A stretch of DNA of 64,000 nucleotides, taken from assembly GCA_014843695.1 (NCBI GenBank), contig CM026390.1:96081708-96145707 (forward strand), read 5' to 3'. This document shows positions 25,142 to 36,548 of the stretch, piece after piece. The translations under genes were made by a program, and so were the position numbers. Each line of letters starts with the position of its first letter. Positions within the stretch are counted from its first letter, which is position 1. This DNA comes from Archivesica marissinica. Lineage: Eukaryota > Mollusca > Bivalvia > Venerida > Vesicomyidae. The notes beneath the pieces were generated by a model. It saw only the letters and a list, made by a program, of their open reading frames with translations, was not told the origin of the DNA and searched no databases.

Positions 25142-25341
25142 TTACATTTGTTTAATTTCTACTACATCACCGGGCTCAGTAGCTGTTTTTACTGACACAT
25201 GTAACACTCGCTTCATATTATCATCGGCTTCAGTGTGGACCTGTTCATATTCCTGAGGTGGCTCCGACTTGGGCCATTGCACGAGTTGTTTCGCTTTGAA
25301 TAATGCCATGGCTATGAAGATCAACGCCACTAAGCGGAGAC
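25142..25341 (-). CDS. Last coding exon of an unidentified membrane protein
   Basis: On the minus strand a TATTTGGCAG acceptor (AG at 25343-25342) is followed by 2 nt completing a codon, then 65 codons and a TAA. The exon starts inside a hydrophobic helix (LRLVALIFIAMALF), followed by basic KAKQ and a hydrophilic acidic tail (SEPPQEYEQVHTEADD... to EIKQM). This reads as a final transmembrane helix plus a cytoplasmic tail. Phase 1 entry matches the phase at the end of the claudin-like exon at 19.1 kb, and the two are on the same strand. They cannot be one gene because the last exon lies upstream of the first. It might be the end of a tandem four-helix paralogue; I do not recognise the family. 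Earlier exons were not found between here and the gap. Confidence 0.6.
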
Positions 25342-25495
25342 CTGCCAAATATAAATATAAGTGTGGTTGAATCGTTACAGAATAAATCCGAACTTTAAAC
25401 CAATAGCATACATTGCACCAACAGGATGCATTTAACACTCGACGTAGTTTAGTTTTCAGTTAGCTTGAGAGTTGGGAGAATTTGGTTCTACATTG

Positions 25496-25713
25496 TGGCG
25501 TCCGTGGTCCAATGGTGAAGCGTCGGATTTGGAATCGAACGGTCCGGGTTCGATACTCGGTCAGGCCACGTATGTAGTGTCATTGAGCAAGGCACCTCAC
25601 ACACATTGCTTAGTACTGGTTAACCGCTATGGTCGGCTAAGTATGCTCAGGAAAACATGTAAAGGTCCCCGCAAGGGGTTTGACATTAATGGAACATACA
25701 TACATACATACAT
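25496..25713 (+). mobile_element. tRNA-derived SINE, family H (copy 1)
   Basis: TGGCGTCCGTGGTCCAATGG head with A box, B box GGGTTCGATAC, a GGCCACG end to the tRNA-like part, a body with AGCAAGGCACC and TTAGTACTGGTTAACCGC, and a (CATA)n tail. Head-only or partial copies lie at 40806-40885 (minus) and 41051-41220. Confidence 0.85.
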
Positions 25714-26119
25714 TATGAAACATTTAGGTCAGCATCAGGGCGGGAAAAATACCCACATGAAATTCAAATGAACATCCTTACACTTGCTCCAAATGATAAG
25801 TTCACATGCCATATGCATGTGTAGTAGATTTGTTATCACTACATATTAAGGAAATGATAACAATAAAAGACACATCTTATACAATTCTTCTTTAGCGGAT
25901 AGTTGTGATATAGATACAGAGCTTTAACAATTACTGACATAATAGTTTTAATGATTAGCTTAATTTGTAAACATCAAGATGAGGAAGGGCGACTGTAAAA
26001 CATAAAACCAATGGAAAGAAAACATACAGCAATACAGTATACAATTCTACATTGATGATTGCAAATGCTTAAGACCTTTTAGTACCGTGTACTAGAATAA
26101 CTGAATATGCAAAGAGAGT
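25714..26119. other. Non-coding, nothing recognised
   Basis: AT-rich spacer before the purine-rich array. Confidence 0.55.
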
Positions 26120-27455
26120 AATCAGAAGAAAGGATGTTTGGTAGAGAGCAAGCAGAAGAATGGATGGTTGGTAGAGAGCAAACAGAAGAACGGATGGTTA
26201 TTAGAGACCAACTTGAAGAACAGATGGTTGGTAGGGAGCAAGCAGAAGAAAGAATGGTTGGTAGGGACAAAGAAACAGAAGAAAATGTGGTTGTATAGAC
26301 CAAGTTGAAGAATGGTGGTTATTATGAGATAGCAGAAGTAAGAATGATTGGTAGGAAGCGAGCAACAGAAATACGGATTGGTAATATAGAGTCAGTTGAA
26401 GAATGGAAGGTTGATAGTGAGCAAGTAGAAAAGAAAGTATGGTTGATGGAATGCAAGCAGAAGAACGGATGGCTAGTAGAGAGCAAGCAACATAAATGAT
26501 GGTTGGTATGGAGCAACCAGAAAAACGGATGGTTGGTAGATAGCGTGCAGAAGAAGGGTGATTGGTAGAGAGCAAGTAGAAAGACATGAGTGTTGGTATA
26601 CATCATGTAGAATAAAGAATGATTGACAGAGAGTAAGCAGCATAAAGGGCGACTGGTAGAGAGCAGCAATCAGAAGATATAATGGTTGGTAGAGAGCAGA
26701 AGAAATGATGATTTAAAGAGAGCAAACGGAAGAAATGATTGTTGGTAGACATAATGTAGAATACATGCTGGTTGGTAGAGAGCAATCAGAAGGATGTTGG
26801 TAGACTACAAGCAGCGGAAAGAATATTTGGTAGAGAGCAAGGAGAAGAAAGGATGCTTGATAGAGAGCAAGGAGAAGAAAGGATGCTTGGTAGAGAGCAA
26901 GCAGAAGAAAAGATGCTTGGTAGAGAGTAGGCAGTATAAATGATGTTTTGTAGAATGCAAGCAAAAGAAATGATAGTTGGTAGAGAATAAGCAGGTAGAG
27001 AATAAATAGAAGTAATACTAGTTGGTAGATATCAAGCAAAAGAAAGTATGCTTGTTAGAGAGTTGGCAACACTCAGACGAGAGAATGTTTAATAGGAAGC
27101 AGCAAGTAGAATAAAGGATGGTTAGCAGAGAGCAAGAGCAAGAACATCAGTTTGGAATAGAGCAAAGAGAAGAAAGGATGATTGGTAGATGACAAGCAGC
27201 TAAATAATGGGTCGTTGAAAAATAACGGATGGTTGGTATAGAGAGCAAACAGAAGGATAGTTTATAGAGAGCAAGCAGAAGAAATGATGGTTGGTAGAGA
27301 GCAAGCGGAATAAAGGATGGTTGGTAGAGAGCAAGCGGAATAAAGGATGGTTGGTAGAGAGCAAGCAGAATAAACGATGGTTGGTAGATGGCAGGCAGCA
27401 GAAGAAAGGGTGGTTTGTAGAGAACAAACAGTAGAAAGGGTGGTTGCTAGAGGAA
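26120..27455. repeat. Degenerate purine-rich 30/31-bp minisatellite (about 43 copies)
   Basis: Units like GAAGAAAGGATGGTTGGTAG then AGAGCAAGCA, highly diverged, with short and broken copies. The plus strand is strongly purine-rich. Minus-strand open frames rich in Leu-Ser-Thr-Asn-His are artefacts. Confidence 0.92.
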
Positions 27456-27915
27456 GAAACGATAATGTCTCCAAATATATGGCTGTACTTGAAGCATCTC
27501 CATGCAGGTATGAATATGAACTTATTAGTGTAAGCAATGACACACGAGTGCTCTGTATTTCGCAGAAACAGTTCGTCACCAAATTGAAGAAAACATTTCG
27601 ATAACTGCTCGGTGCCGGTAATTCTAAATGAGGGGTCACATCGCAATGTGTGTATCAGCTACAACATCCATTATATGTTCCAAGAATGGAAAAACCTGTG
27701 GGTTATTTCAAATGTAATAGTTGCGTGTTATTTTGGTTCCAAGACTAATGGAAACAACCGTATAACTATGTGTATAGCGTATAAGTACAATACTGCCTCA
27801 AGGAGGCAAATGCACGCTTTACCGTATGTGGACTAATCATCATTCAATGTGGCTGGTTGCACTTGTTCAGTAGTTTGAACATATCATTAATCATTTAGTT
27901 AAATCAAGTATAACA
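27456..27915. other. Non-coding spacer; weak minus-strand open stretch
   Basis: Minus-strand 27463-27646 is open in two frames. A GAGCAG acceptor-like site is present but no good donor, so no exon is called. Confidence 0.4.
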
Positions 27916-28727
27916 TGTATCACCACACAGGGACACGCATCACCACACAGGGACACGCATCACCACACATGGACACGCATTACCACACAGGGACACGCAT
28001 CACCAAACAGGGACACGCACCACCACACAGGGACACGCACCACCACACAGGGACACTCATCACCACACAGGGACACTCATCACCACACAAGGACACGCAC
28101 CACCACACAGGGACACGCATCACCACACATGGACACACATTACCACACAGGGACACGCATTACCACACAGGGACACGCACCACCACACAGGGACACGCAT
28201 CACCACACAGGGACACGCACCACCACACAGGGACACGCACCACCACACAGGGACACGCACCACCACACAGGGACACGCACCACCACACAGGGACACGCAC
28301 CACCACACAGGGACACGCATCACCACACAGGGACACGCACCACCACACAGGGACACGCATTACTACACATGGACACGCATTACCACACAGGGAAACGCAT
28401 CACCACACAGGGACACGCACCACCACACAGGGACACGCATCACCACACAGGGACACACATCACCACACAGCGACACGCATTACCACACAGGGACACGCAT
28501 CACCACACAGGGACACACACCACCACACAGGGACTCACACCACCACACAGGGACACACACCACAACACAGAGACAGGCATCACCGCATAGGGGCATGTAT
28601 CACCGCACAAGGACACGCATCACCACACAGGGTCACGTACCACCACACAGGGACACGCACCACCACACAGGGACACGCACCACCACACAGGGACACACAC
28701 CACCACACAGGGACACACACCACCACA
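27916..28727. repeat. 20-bp minisatellite running into the gap
   Basis: About 40 units of CACCACACAGGGACACGCAT with GCA(C/T) and AC(A/G) variants, truncated by the run of N. Confidence 0.96.
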
Positions 28728-29727
28728 NNNNNNNNNNNNNNNNNNNNNNNNNNNNNNNNNNNNNNNNNNNNNNNNNNNNNNNNNNNNNNNNNNNNNNNNN
28801 NNNNNNNNNNNNNNNNNNNNNNNNNNNNNNNNNNNNNNNNNNNNNNNNNNNNNNNNNNNNNNNNNNNNNNNNNNNNNNNNNNNNNNNNNNNNNNNNNNNN
28901 NNNNNNNNNNNNNNNNNNNNNNNNNNNNNNNNNNNNNNNNNNNNNNNNNNNNNNNNNNNNNNNNNNNNNNNNNNNNNNNNNNNNNNNNNNNNNNNNNNNN
29001 NNNNNNNNNNNNNNNNNNNNNNNNNNNNNNNNNNNNNNNNNNNNNNNNNNNNNNNNNNNNNNNNNNNNNNNNNNNNNNNNNNNNNNNNNNNNNNNNNNNN
29101 NNNNNNNNNNNNNNNNNNNNNNNNNNNNNNNNNNNNNNNNNNNNNNNNNNNNNNNNNNNNNNNNNNNNNNNNNNNNNNNNNNNNNNNNNNNNNNNNNNNN
29201 NNNNNNNNNNNNNNNNNNNNNNNNNNNNNNNNNNNNNNNNNNNNNNNNNNNNNNNNNNNNNNNNNNNNNNNNNNNNNNNNNNNNNNNNNNNNNNNNNNNN
29301 NNNNNNNNNNNNNNNNNNNNNNNNNNNNNNNNNNNNNNNNNNNNNNNNNNNNNNNNNNNNNNNNNNNNNNNNNNNNNNNNNNNNNNNNNNNNNNNNNNNN
29401 NNNNNNNNNNNNNNNNNNNNNNNNNNNNNNNNNNNNNNNNNNNNNNNNNNNNNNNNNNNNNNNNNNNNNNNNNNNNNNNNNNNNNNNNNNNNNNNNNNNN
29501 NNNNNNNNNNNNNNNNNNNNNNNNNNNNNNNNNNNNNNNNNNNNNNNNNNNNNNNNNNNNNNNNNNNNNNNNNNNNNNNNNNNNNNNNNNNNNNNNNNNN
29601 NNNNNNNNNNNNNNNNNNNNNNNNNNNNNNNNNNNNNNNNNNNNNNNNNNNNNNNNNNNNNNNNNNNNNNNNNNNNNNNNNNNNNNNNNNNNNNNNNNNN
29701 NNNNNNNNNNNNNNNNNNNNNNNNNNN
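28728..29727. other. Assembly gap (exactly 1000 N)
   Basis: A round number of N inside or at the edge of the 20-bp array, so a placeholder rather than a measured length. Confidence 0.98.
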
Positions 29728-29872
29728 TTTCGTGTGCTGGCTTGTTTTGAATGCCATGTGTTTGTTTCAGCTTTCGATATAAATCATTTCTATCTGGGGG
29801 TTCAGATTCCTCTGTCAGTTGAATAGGAACATGCAGTCGCGTGGCCTTCAATCTTTCTGGTAGCAGGGTCAT
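29728..29872 (-). CDS. Possible first coding exon, cut by the gap (unidentified)
   Basis: A minus-strand ATG at 29872 (context AACAATGA) opens 48 codons without a stop into the gap. The peptide is hydrophilic (begins MTLLPERLKATRLHVP, continues TEESEPPDRNDLYRKLKQTH). No GT donor of good quality occurs before the N run. It could be the start of the gene whose last exon is at 25.1 kb, but nothing ties them. No family recognised. A chance open frame remains possible. Confidence 0.35.
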
Positions 29873-32159
29873 TGTTGTTTACTGAAATAATAAGTGGTTT
29901 TGTTTCAGTAAGAATAAATTAAGATTACATACGTTGTACCTCAATGAAAAGTAACCTTCATATTATAAAATAAACACGGACAAATAAGAAATACTTTCTA
30001 ACGATACTTACATAAGTATCTGGTCAATCACTCTCCATTAATGTTATCCAAATATTGTTCTTCAGTTTCAAAGCGAAAGTGGGAAATCTTTTTCACATAG
30101 TCCTAATATAGCTTTATCCTTATGTTTCCTATTACAACGCTTACCGTTTGTATTATGGCGAACTGTTAACTGGTATTTCAATTTAATGTTATATAGAGAG
30201 AGAGATATATAGATTTTATGTCAAGTATACATTGAGATATAAGTATGATTACCATTGACCTATTGTAACAGTATTATGAGATATCGGATATCTATGCATG
30301 CACTTGCTCTATAAATAAACATATGAATGATTAAAGGAAGATAATTCCCAAGACGATTTCGTGTTTAATAACAACATAGTTATATCCCATTTTTATTTTG
30401 GGATTTGTTTGCCAATACTTTCATGAATGGTCAGTAGCAGTATGGTCTACTTTACAATAAGGTAGTCAATGGTCCGATTCACTTATAATTACTGTATGAC
30501 CATTGACATGCACTGACCACTGTTAGATTAGTCTGGTCACTGACATCTGGAGCAAGCATGCTGACCCAGACTAGCAAATCACATGAAGTGATGACTGACT
30601 TACGACTACTATATCGTACCTGCATACACGTATATAATATAGCGATTATTGGTATGGACTGGCCACGGGGGGGGGGGGGGGGCAAGCATAGACGAATGAC
30701 ATACAATGACCACATAAATAGACCCGCCCGCCAAGACAGAACAATGATGTACAGATACCATTTTCATGGGTCGACACGGGAATATGTTGAACACTGACAC
30801 CGACTACGACAAATCACTGACATAGGCTATAGTCAACACTGACAACACTGGCCGCTGATCACTGGTATATATAGACCATTGCCATACATTAGCCGCAGAC
30901 AACAAAAACAGTTCAGTGGCCTAAACAAACTACACTCATAACTGGTCACCAATATACTTGTACAAAAAGTGTTTGTTTATTATAGTGTCACCCCTAGTTA
31001 AAGGGCCAGCCATTTATGACTTATGAGACACCTCTTTTTACGTACATCAGTACTTCCCGAATCCTAGGCTTGTATACCAGGCTGGTAGGCGGTAACCATT
31101 ATTTAACTAGCTGGCGGCTCACCAACCGGCCATATCAGCACGAACCCGCATGCATACTCCGTGGCCACAGACTGCATGCATGCATACAGGCATATAGTAA
31201 CTACTGACACCCTGCCCACTGTCATGTATTGAATCCATACCCAGGCCCGTACTTAGGAGTTGTCAGTTGTCATCGGGGGTGCATACTTTATTTCACGAAT
31301 AAGTCCAAACAGTAGGAGCGCGTAGAGCGACTCCCATCGTTTGACGGGGGTTCCTCCCGAATATATCTAAAAACACACACTATTCCCTATATACGACTTC
31401 CTGGCATATGGGAAGTAGTTCACATTCGGAAAAATACCGGGACCGATGTTGCTTACGTCCCAAAATAGACAACACTAAAAACAAAAACAAATGTATTATT
31501 TACATTTACAATTATTGTTATGGCATTTATGTTTTAGACACTGCCTCTACTGTCGCGTATGTTTTAGACAATGCCTCAACTGTCGCATATCTCGACTTTC
31601 AGTTTAAATCTTACCAGTACAGGTCTAGTCTCTTGTTAAGTGTATCTATAGTATAGATGTAGTCCTATATATAAGACCTCTACATAAACAAATTTCTCTG
31701 TTATTTGAAAAATGCCTGGATAATAAAATGTCACAATTTTCATGTCTAAATATGTGGACTACTATAGATGGTGCAGCGAATAATTCCATGATGTGTTATA
31801 GTTCTCACTGAGTAAAAGTTCTTTCAGGACACGCGACCTTTTTGAGGGCTGGTTTGTACAATAATTTTAAAGTATATCCCCAGGTGATGTTGTTAACTCT
31901 TTTGAAAAACGTGTCTGGTTTCACAACATGTTTGTCATATAGGTTTGAATACGGTCACCACGTAATATCACCTCTCTTAAATTCTTAATGTACGCATATG
32001 CAATAGTATACTTGCAATGACATCAGTCTATCTGCATAACTTAATTCTGGAAGCAAACTCGTAGCGTATTTTATACTCCCTCTTAACAATTCAATGTATA
32101 TCGTGTATTAAGTACTCGACGACGGAACAACATCAGAATCCAGCTTTGATTGGTTGTAT
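29873..32159. other. Gene-poor region with decayed short repeats
   Basis: Contains diverged TGACCACTGACATAGAC-like repeats (30480-30990), a run of 14 G at 30668, a CGTACTTAGGAGTTGTCAG... segment near 31250 that looks like a worn transposon end, and a repeated ATGTTTTAGACA.TGCCTC motif near 31530-31580. No gene supported. Confidence 0.5.
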
Positions 32160-32860
32160 GAATGTTCTTAAAACATCCAACCCATGTGCAAAATGCTCTT
32201 CGCAAAAGATTGAATCCAGACTTCGTACTTCTAGCTACTTTTCCGCATTGCTTGGTTTTGCATCATCAGTTATACTTACATCAAGATCATTCTCACATTC
32301 GCCGTTTTCAATTGTGGGTCCTAATACCATTCATTGATTATCACAGTGCAAGAATATTACTTCCACAATTAACAAGTTTATACTTCTTTTCATTGAATTT
32401 CAATAACCATGCCTAACCAGTTTACAATACTCTCCAAGTATGATTGTGTTGTGTATGCATCTTCAGTGACATATATTTTTTAATTTGGAATCATCCGCAT
32501 ACATGTAGATGTTTGACGCAACTATATCTGGCATTTCATTCATATACATGTTAAACAGAAGCGGTCCAATGATCGAGTCATGACCCCCCCCCCCCCCGCT
32601 AACAACGTTGACTGAACTGCTCAAGCTATCTCTGATAGAAACATTCTACTATCGCCTTTGTAGGAAATAATTTGTCCATATTAACAACTGTCCGAAGATG
32701 CCACTACCCTATAATTTCACCAGAATCCCAGAACGAAGGACACTATCGAAAGCTTTGGTGTAATCTAAACACACAATATCAACACTACTATCTTCATCAA
32801 CAACTGTTTGTGATATACCCCAAAGCCTTGAATAATAATAATAATACTAATAATTAACAA
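32160..32860 (-). pseudogene. Decayed non-LTR reverse transcriptase
   Basis: Minus-strand fragments line up with successive RT motifs. DIVCLDYTKAFDSV is motif A with its catalytic Asp. Next come GSGIFGQLLIWTNYFLQRR and NVSIRDSLSSSVNVVS. SIIGPLLFNMYMNEMPDIV follows, then NIYMYADDSKL with the catalytic ADD (32490-32501), and ENDLDVSITDDAKPSNAEK near the left end. Stops and frameshifts are frequent, and a run of 13 C near 32584 replaces the expected VPQGS region. Non-LTR (CR1/I/Jockey-like) by pattern; exact clade unknown. Confidence 0.82.
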
Positions 32861-33891
32861 AGAGTCGACATCCATGTAATAAAACATATATATGTCAACA
32901 CCGTTTCATGGTCACTTCTTGCGACTTGTAGTTATATTGACCGTTCCCGTGCAGTAGGTTATTGGTAGGATTCTCAAGTCAACAGAAATGTATTTGATCT
33001 TCCCTGGGATTTTATTCAAACCCTTCATTTCACTTGTGCCCTCGCAATGTCATATCCAAAGTACGTATGTGCCAGACCGGTGGACATGAACATCTAGCAA
33101 ATCAATACAATGTACCAACGCGGCTTTATAAAAAAAGAGCAAAATAGTTGTTAACAACTTTAACCACAATGGACAATGCCAAAATTAGGTCGACCTTCAG
33201 CTAAGCACAACAGGGTGTACATGTAATGTATGTGTTTCATTCGGTAAGTCTCAAGTTTGGTATTGAAGAACGAGATAACAACAGTAACTTCCGGAGCTTC
33301 GAGATATCCATGTATTCGTAGAAAACGTAGCAACAATCACATATTTGATTGACTTTGTAGTAATAATATGATAACTGGGTTTCATAACGTGGATCTACGA
33401 AATTCAGTTTTTAATAAATGTTTTGCCAGTAGTGGATCTCGGCAGATTTAGGGGTGGGGTACGTACTGGTCTGATACTTACGGGTCAGATACTTACAGTC
33501 ATAGAGCGACTACTGACGCAGTGGTCATTGTCATAGACTATGTACAGAGAGTAGCTACTGACTCAGTTACTACAGTGAGTACAGACATACACTGACCACT
33601 GATATAGAATGACCTCTGCCATGTGACCACCTATATAGACCCTTTGCTGTTCACAGATATAAGCGACCAGTGGCATAGACTCAATGATTCATCAATTTTA
33701 GGTAACTATTTAAATTATTGCTCAAGATATTGTCTTAGTTTTACCAAGTGTCCACTTTATTTACCTAGTATAGTCTCTCAGAACTCATTAATGAGTGGCT
33801 TTGTATTTTATTTGATAATACGTGTATAATACCATGCCTATTGTGTATACTATTAATGCTGTACAATGGTGAGACTTTAATAAAATAACGG
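32861..33891. other. Non-coding with decayed short repeats
   Basis: TGACCACTGATATAGA-like repeats recur at 33490-33690, similar to those near 30.5-30.9 kb. No exon recognised. Confidence 0.5.
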
Positions 33892-33938
33892 TCTGTCTGT
33901 CTGGTCTGCCTGTCTGTCTGTCTGTTTGTCTGTCTGTG
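33892..33938. repeat. (TCTG)n microsatellite
   Basis: About eleven TCTG repeats with a few substitutions. Confidence 0.9.
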
Positions 33939-34644
33939 TACAGCATTCACTGAGTGTAGTGATTGACCACAACTAACATCATAGTCACAACCATTGTGTA
34001 TAACTGATTTCATGAAAACTACTGCGATAACCACTTAGTTATGAAACATAGTAGTACAAGTAGATACTTACGATGCAGCTTTTTCTGTTAAGAATTGTAT
34101 GTGTGTTTCGCGAAAATCTTTAGGAAATCTGTTGTCATATAGTTATGTAACATAGGCATATATGGCCATTATTAAGGTGGTGGGAGCAATATACATTATA
34201 TTATCAATTGATAGTAACAATATTTAATTATTGTTAATTTGATCGTAAACAATTCGAGATATTGTCCAGTTAGGCAGTTTTAATAGGAACACCAGCACTT
34301 CTGTATGAGTCAAACCTGGCTTAAGCAGCCAGCGAAGGGAATCACATAAAGTGGCTGACTAGCACAGGTGGCTGCTTAATAGAGGTTAAATGTATAATAA
34401 CATATTGGGAATCTGGAAACGAGCTGCTTAATGCAGGGCGGCTGCTTAATAGAGGTGCGCATAACACAGGTTTCATTGTTCGACAGTATAACGTAGAATC
34501 GTGGACAGTACTGCAGGTGCATATACTAGCTGTATGTGCGCACAGAAGCCAACCCGAGATCCAAAATGGCACTGGCCAACAGGAATTTGAACATAATCTT
34601 CAGAACGTTCACAAATAGATATACAACATAATATTTCTTCATAT
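33939..34644. other. Non-coding; repeated GGCTGCTTAATAGAGGT motif
   Basis: The motif occurs at about 34369 and 34439, with related AAGCAGCCAGCG nearby, suggesting a worn DNA transposon. No termini were established. Confidence 0.4.
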
Positions 34645-34800
34645 ATGCAACTCTGTTGTCGGACCACAATTAGAATACACAAGCACTGTATGGTCATCAC
34701 ACCTAAAAGTGCGAACTATCTATTGAAAATGTACAAAGTAGGACAACAATTGTGTTCATTTAAGAAAGGACTGAAAACACATTTTATCGTTCAATTTTAT
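34645..34800 (+). pseudogene. Fragment of a non-LTR retrotransposon ORF
   Basis: VVGPQLEYTSTVWSSHLK followed by a damaged KVQ region, then FKKGLKTHFI, matching the post-catalytic (R)PQLEYASxVWSPH and terminal FKxxLKTHL motifs of non-LTR polymerases. Internally deleted and stop-ridden. Confidence 0.7.
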
Positions 34801-35221
34801 GGAACATCAACTGTGACATTGCAATTTTTCGTTTATCACTTTTAGTACTATCCATTTATTATGTTTTCTCTAAAACATTTTACTTATATATATTATATTG
34901 TTTGTACTTTATTAATGGTAGTATTGTAAACGATTTTATTATGCCCTAGGGTGATGCCTTTAATTTCAATTATCCTTCCATTTCTTAAAGTTTGTATCAT
35001 ATGGTTTATATGTTGTAGTTTTAATCTATAATTTCTTATTTTGTGTATCTAATGTACAATCCATATTTTAAGTAGGTTCCTCGTCAGTTTAAGTGTACTA
35101 TTTAAAACATGTAAACATCGAAATTGTTTCCGTACTTTTATCACATGCTTTTAACCCTGCATTGTATATTTTGTAATCTTTTGATTTGTATTGTTATATG
35201 TGTGTTATGTTACATGTTTAT

Positions 35222-35419
35222 TAGCCAGGGAACAGGCGTCGATATATTTTGCCTGGTCAGTCAAATAAATATAAAAAAATTATTAATAAAAGTAAAGTAT
35301 ATGAAAGTAGATTTTAAGTTTTTAACACGATACTATTAATTGAGCCATATTGAGTTTCTGGTCATGTCATTTTGCCAGAAGTTAAACAGTGAAAAATCGA
35401 CAGACTGGCACCCAGGCTA
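35222..35419. mobile_element. MITE family F (copy 1)
   Basis: Begins TAGCCAGGGAACAGGCGTCG and ends GGCACCCAGGCTA, an inverted repeat. Shares ATATTTTGCCTGG, ATTAATTG.GCC and TTTTGCCAGAAGTTAAA with copies at 49647-50073 (reverse) and 62857-63007. Confidence 0.8.
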
Positions 35420-35517
35420 TATGTTTATGTAAAGCGCTTTTGAGCGTGTAATATTTATATGATAGGGGCACTCAATAAAAATGGTATAATAATAATAACA
35501 AAACTAAATGCAATATT

Positions 35518-35790
35518 AATCGTTAGTTGTGTCCTATATCATGAAAGACTATATAACATCTGGGATTATCCCACTAGAATGTTACGTACGGATATCCTCC
35601 AAGTATTCAATATACTCCTTGAGTATGATATAAACCATCGAGTGGTGATCTCCGTCAGGTTGGATATATACACAAGAACATGAGGAAATAGTCTTCAGAT
35701 TGTTTAAGACACAATCTAATACTGAACTAAGAAAAAATCCCTTTGGCATAACGGTGTGGAACTCTCCTCACTATTGGAACAGTAATAGCT
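35518..35790 (+). pseudogene. C-terminal fragment of a second non-LTR retrotransposon ORF
   Basis: HERLYNIWDYPTRMLRTDIL, QVFNILLEYD, then frameshifted FRLFKTQSNTELRKNPFGI and WNSPHYW correspond to the RLxxLxLPTLxxRRxRxDxIxVFKIL ... RxNxFxxRVVxxWNSLP tail of CR1/Rex-like elements. A different family from the relic at 22.5 kb, judged by the motif. Confidence 0.75.
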
Positions 35791-36149
35791 AATAGTGTAA
35801 ATGTAGCCTCTTGGTATTCCTGTCATTTTAATCTTGGACAAGTACCCCTTCTGACTAGCTCTTTGTGTAGTTATATGTCCTGAGGGGTGGGTTCGCTACA
35901 GAATGATGATTTGGACTAAGTGATGGTCAACACATACTGTATAGTTCCAATAATTCATTTTATTACAATGCTTTCAGAATGTACATATCCATGGTTGGTT
36001 GTTGAACAAGAATAATAACTCGAATACATGTAGGAACTCGAATTGTAATTGGAGTTGTTACTAAAGTTGTAGCTGGAGTTTAACACTCATTTGTGCAATG
36101 AGTGTGTTTTCCTTTCGCCCAATGCATTCTCTTCCAACGTGGTTGTTAA
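35791..36149. other. Non-coding, nothing recognised
   Basis: Unique sequence up to the TTAA-flanked element. Confidence 0.55.
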
Positions 36150-36195
36150 AGCAGCATTACATCGTAATAAAGGATGTTTTGGGTAAAATATAAAT

Positions 36196-36255
<60 letters not shown>

Positions 36256-36548
36256 TGTGGTGTGTGTGGTGTGGTGTGGTGTGGTGTGTGTGTTTACAAA
36301 AATCATCGTAATAGTCGCTCAGAAACGATCAAATTCCTATAAATTTAAACCGTCGTATACGCGAATTTGTTTATCAACACACGAAATGTAAACACGTACA
36401 GCGCGCATGCGTGAAACAACAGAGGATGTAGAAAACGACGTATATATTAAACATAAAAGACTATCTATCTATCTACCTATCTATCTAACTATCTTCCTCT
36501 AATGTCGAACCCCTCGCGGGGATGTAGAAATGACCCTAACAGACTTAA

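Noticed and set aside
27463..27646. Minus-strand open stretch (LSKCFLQFGDELFLRN...)
   Set aside because: Open in two frames, no convincing donor, and partly running into the degenerate array; not enough to call an exon.
28580..29872. Open frames of several hundred codons at 27.9-29.9 kb and 54.7-55.8 kb
   Set aside because: Most of their length is undetermined N in assembly gaps.
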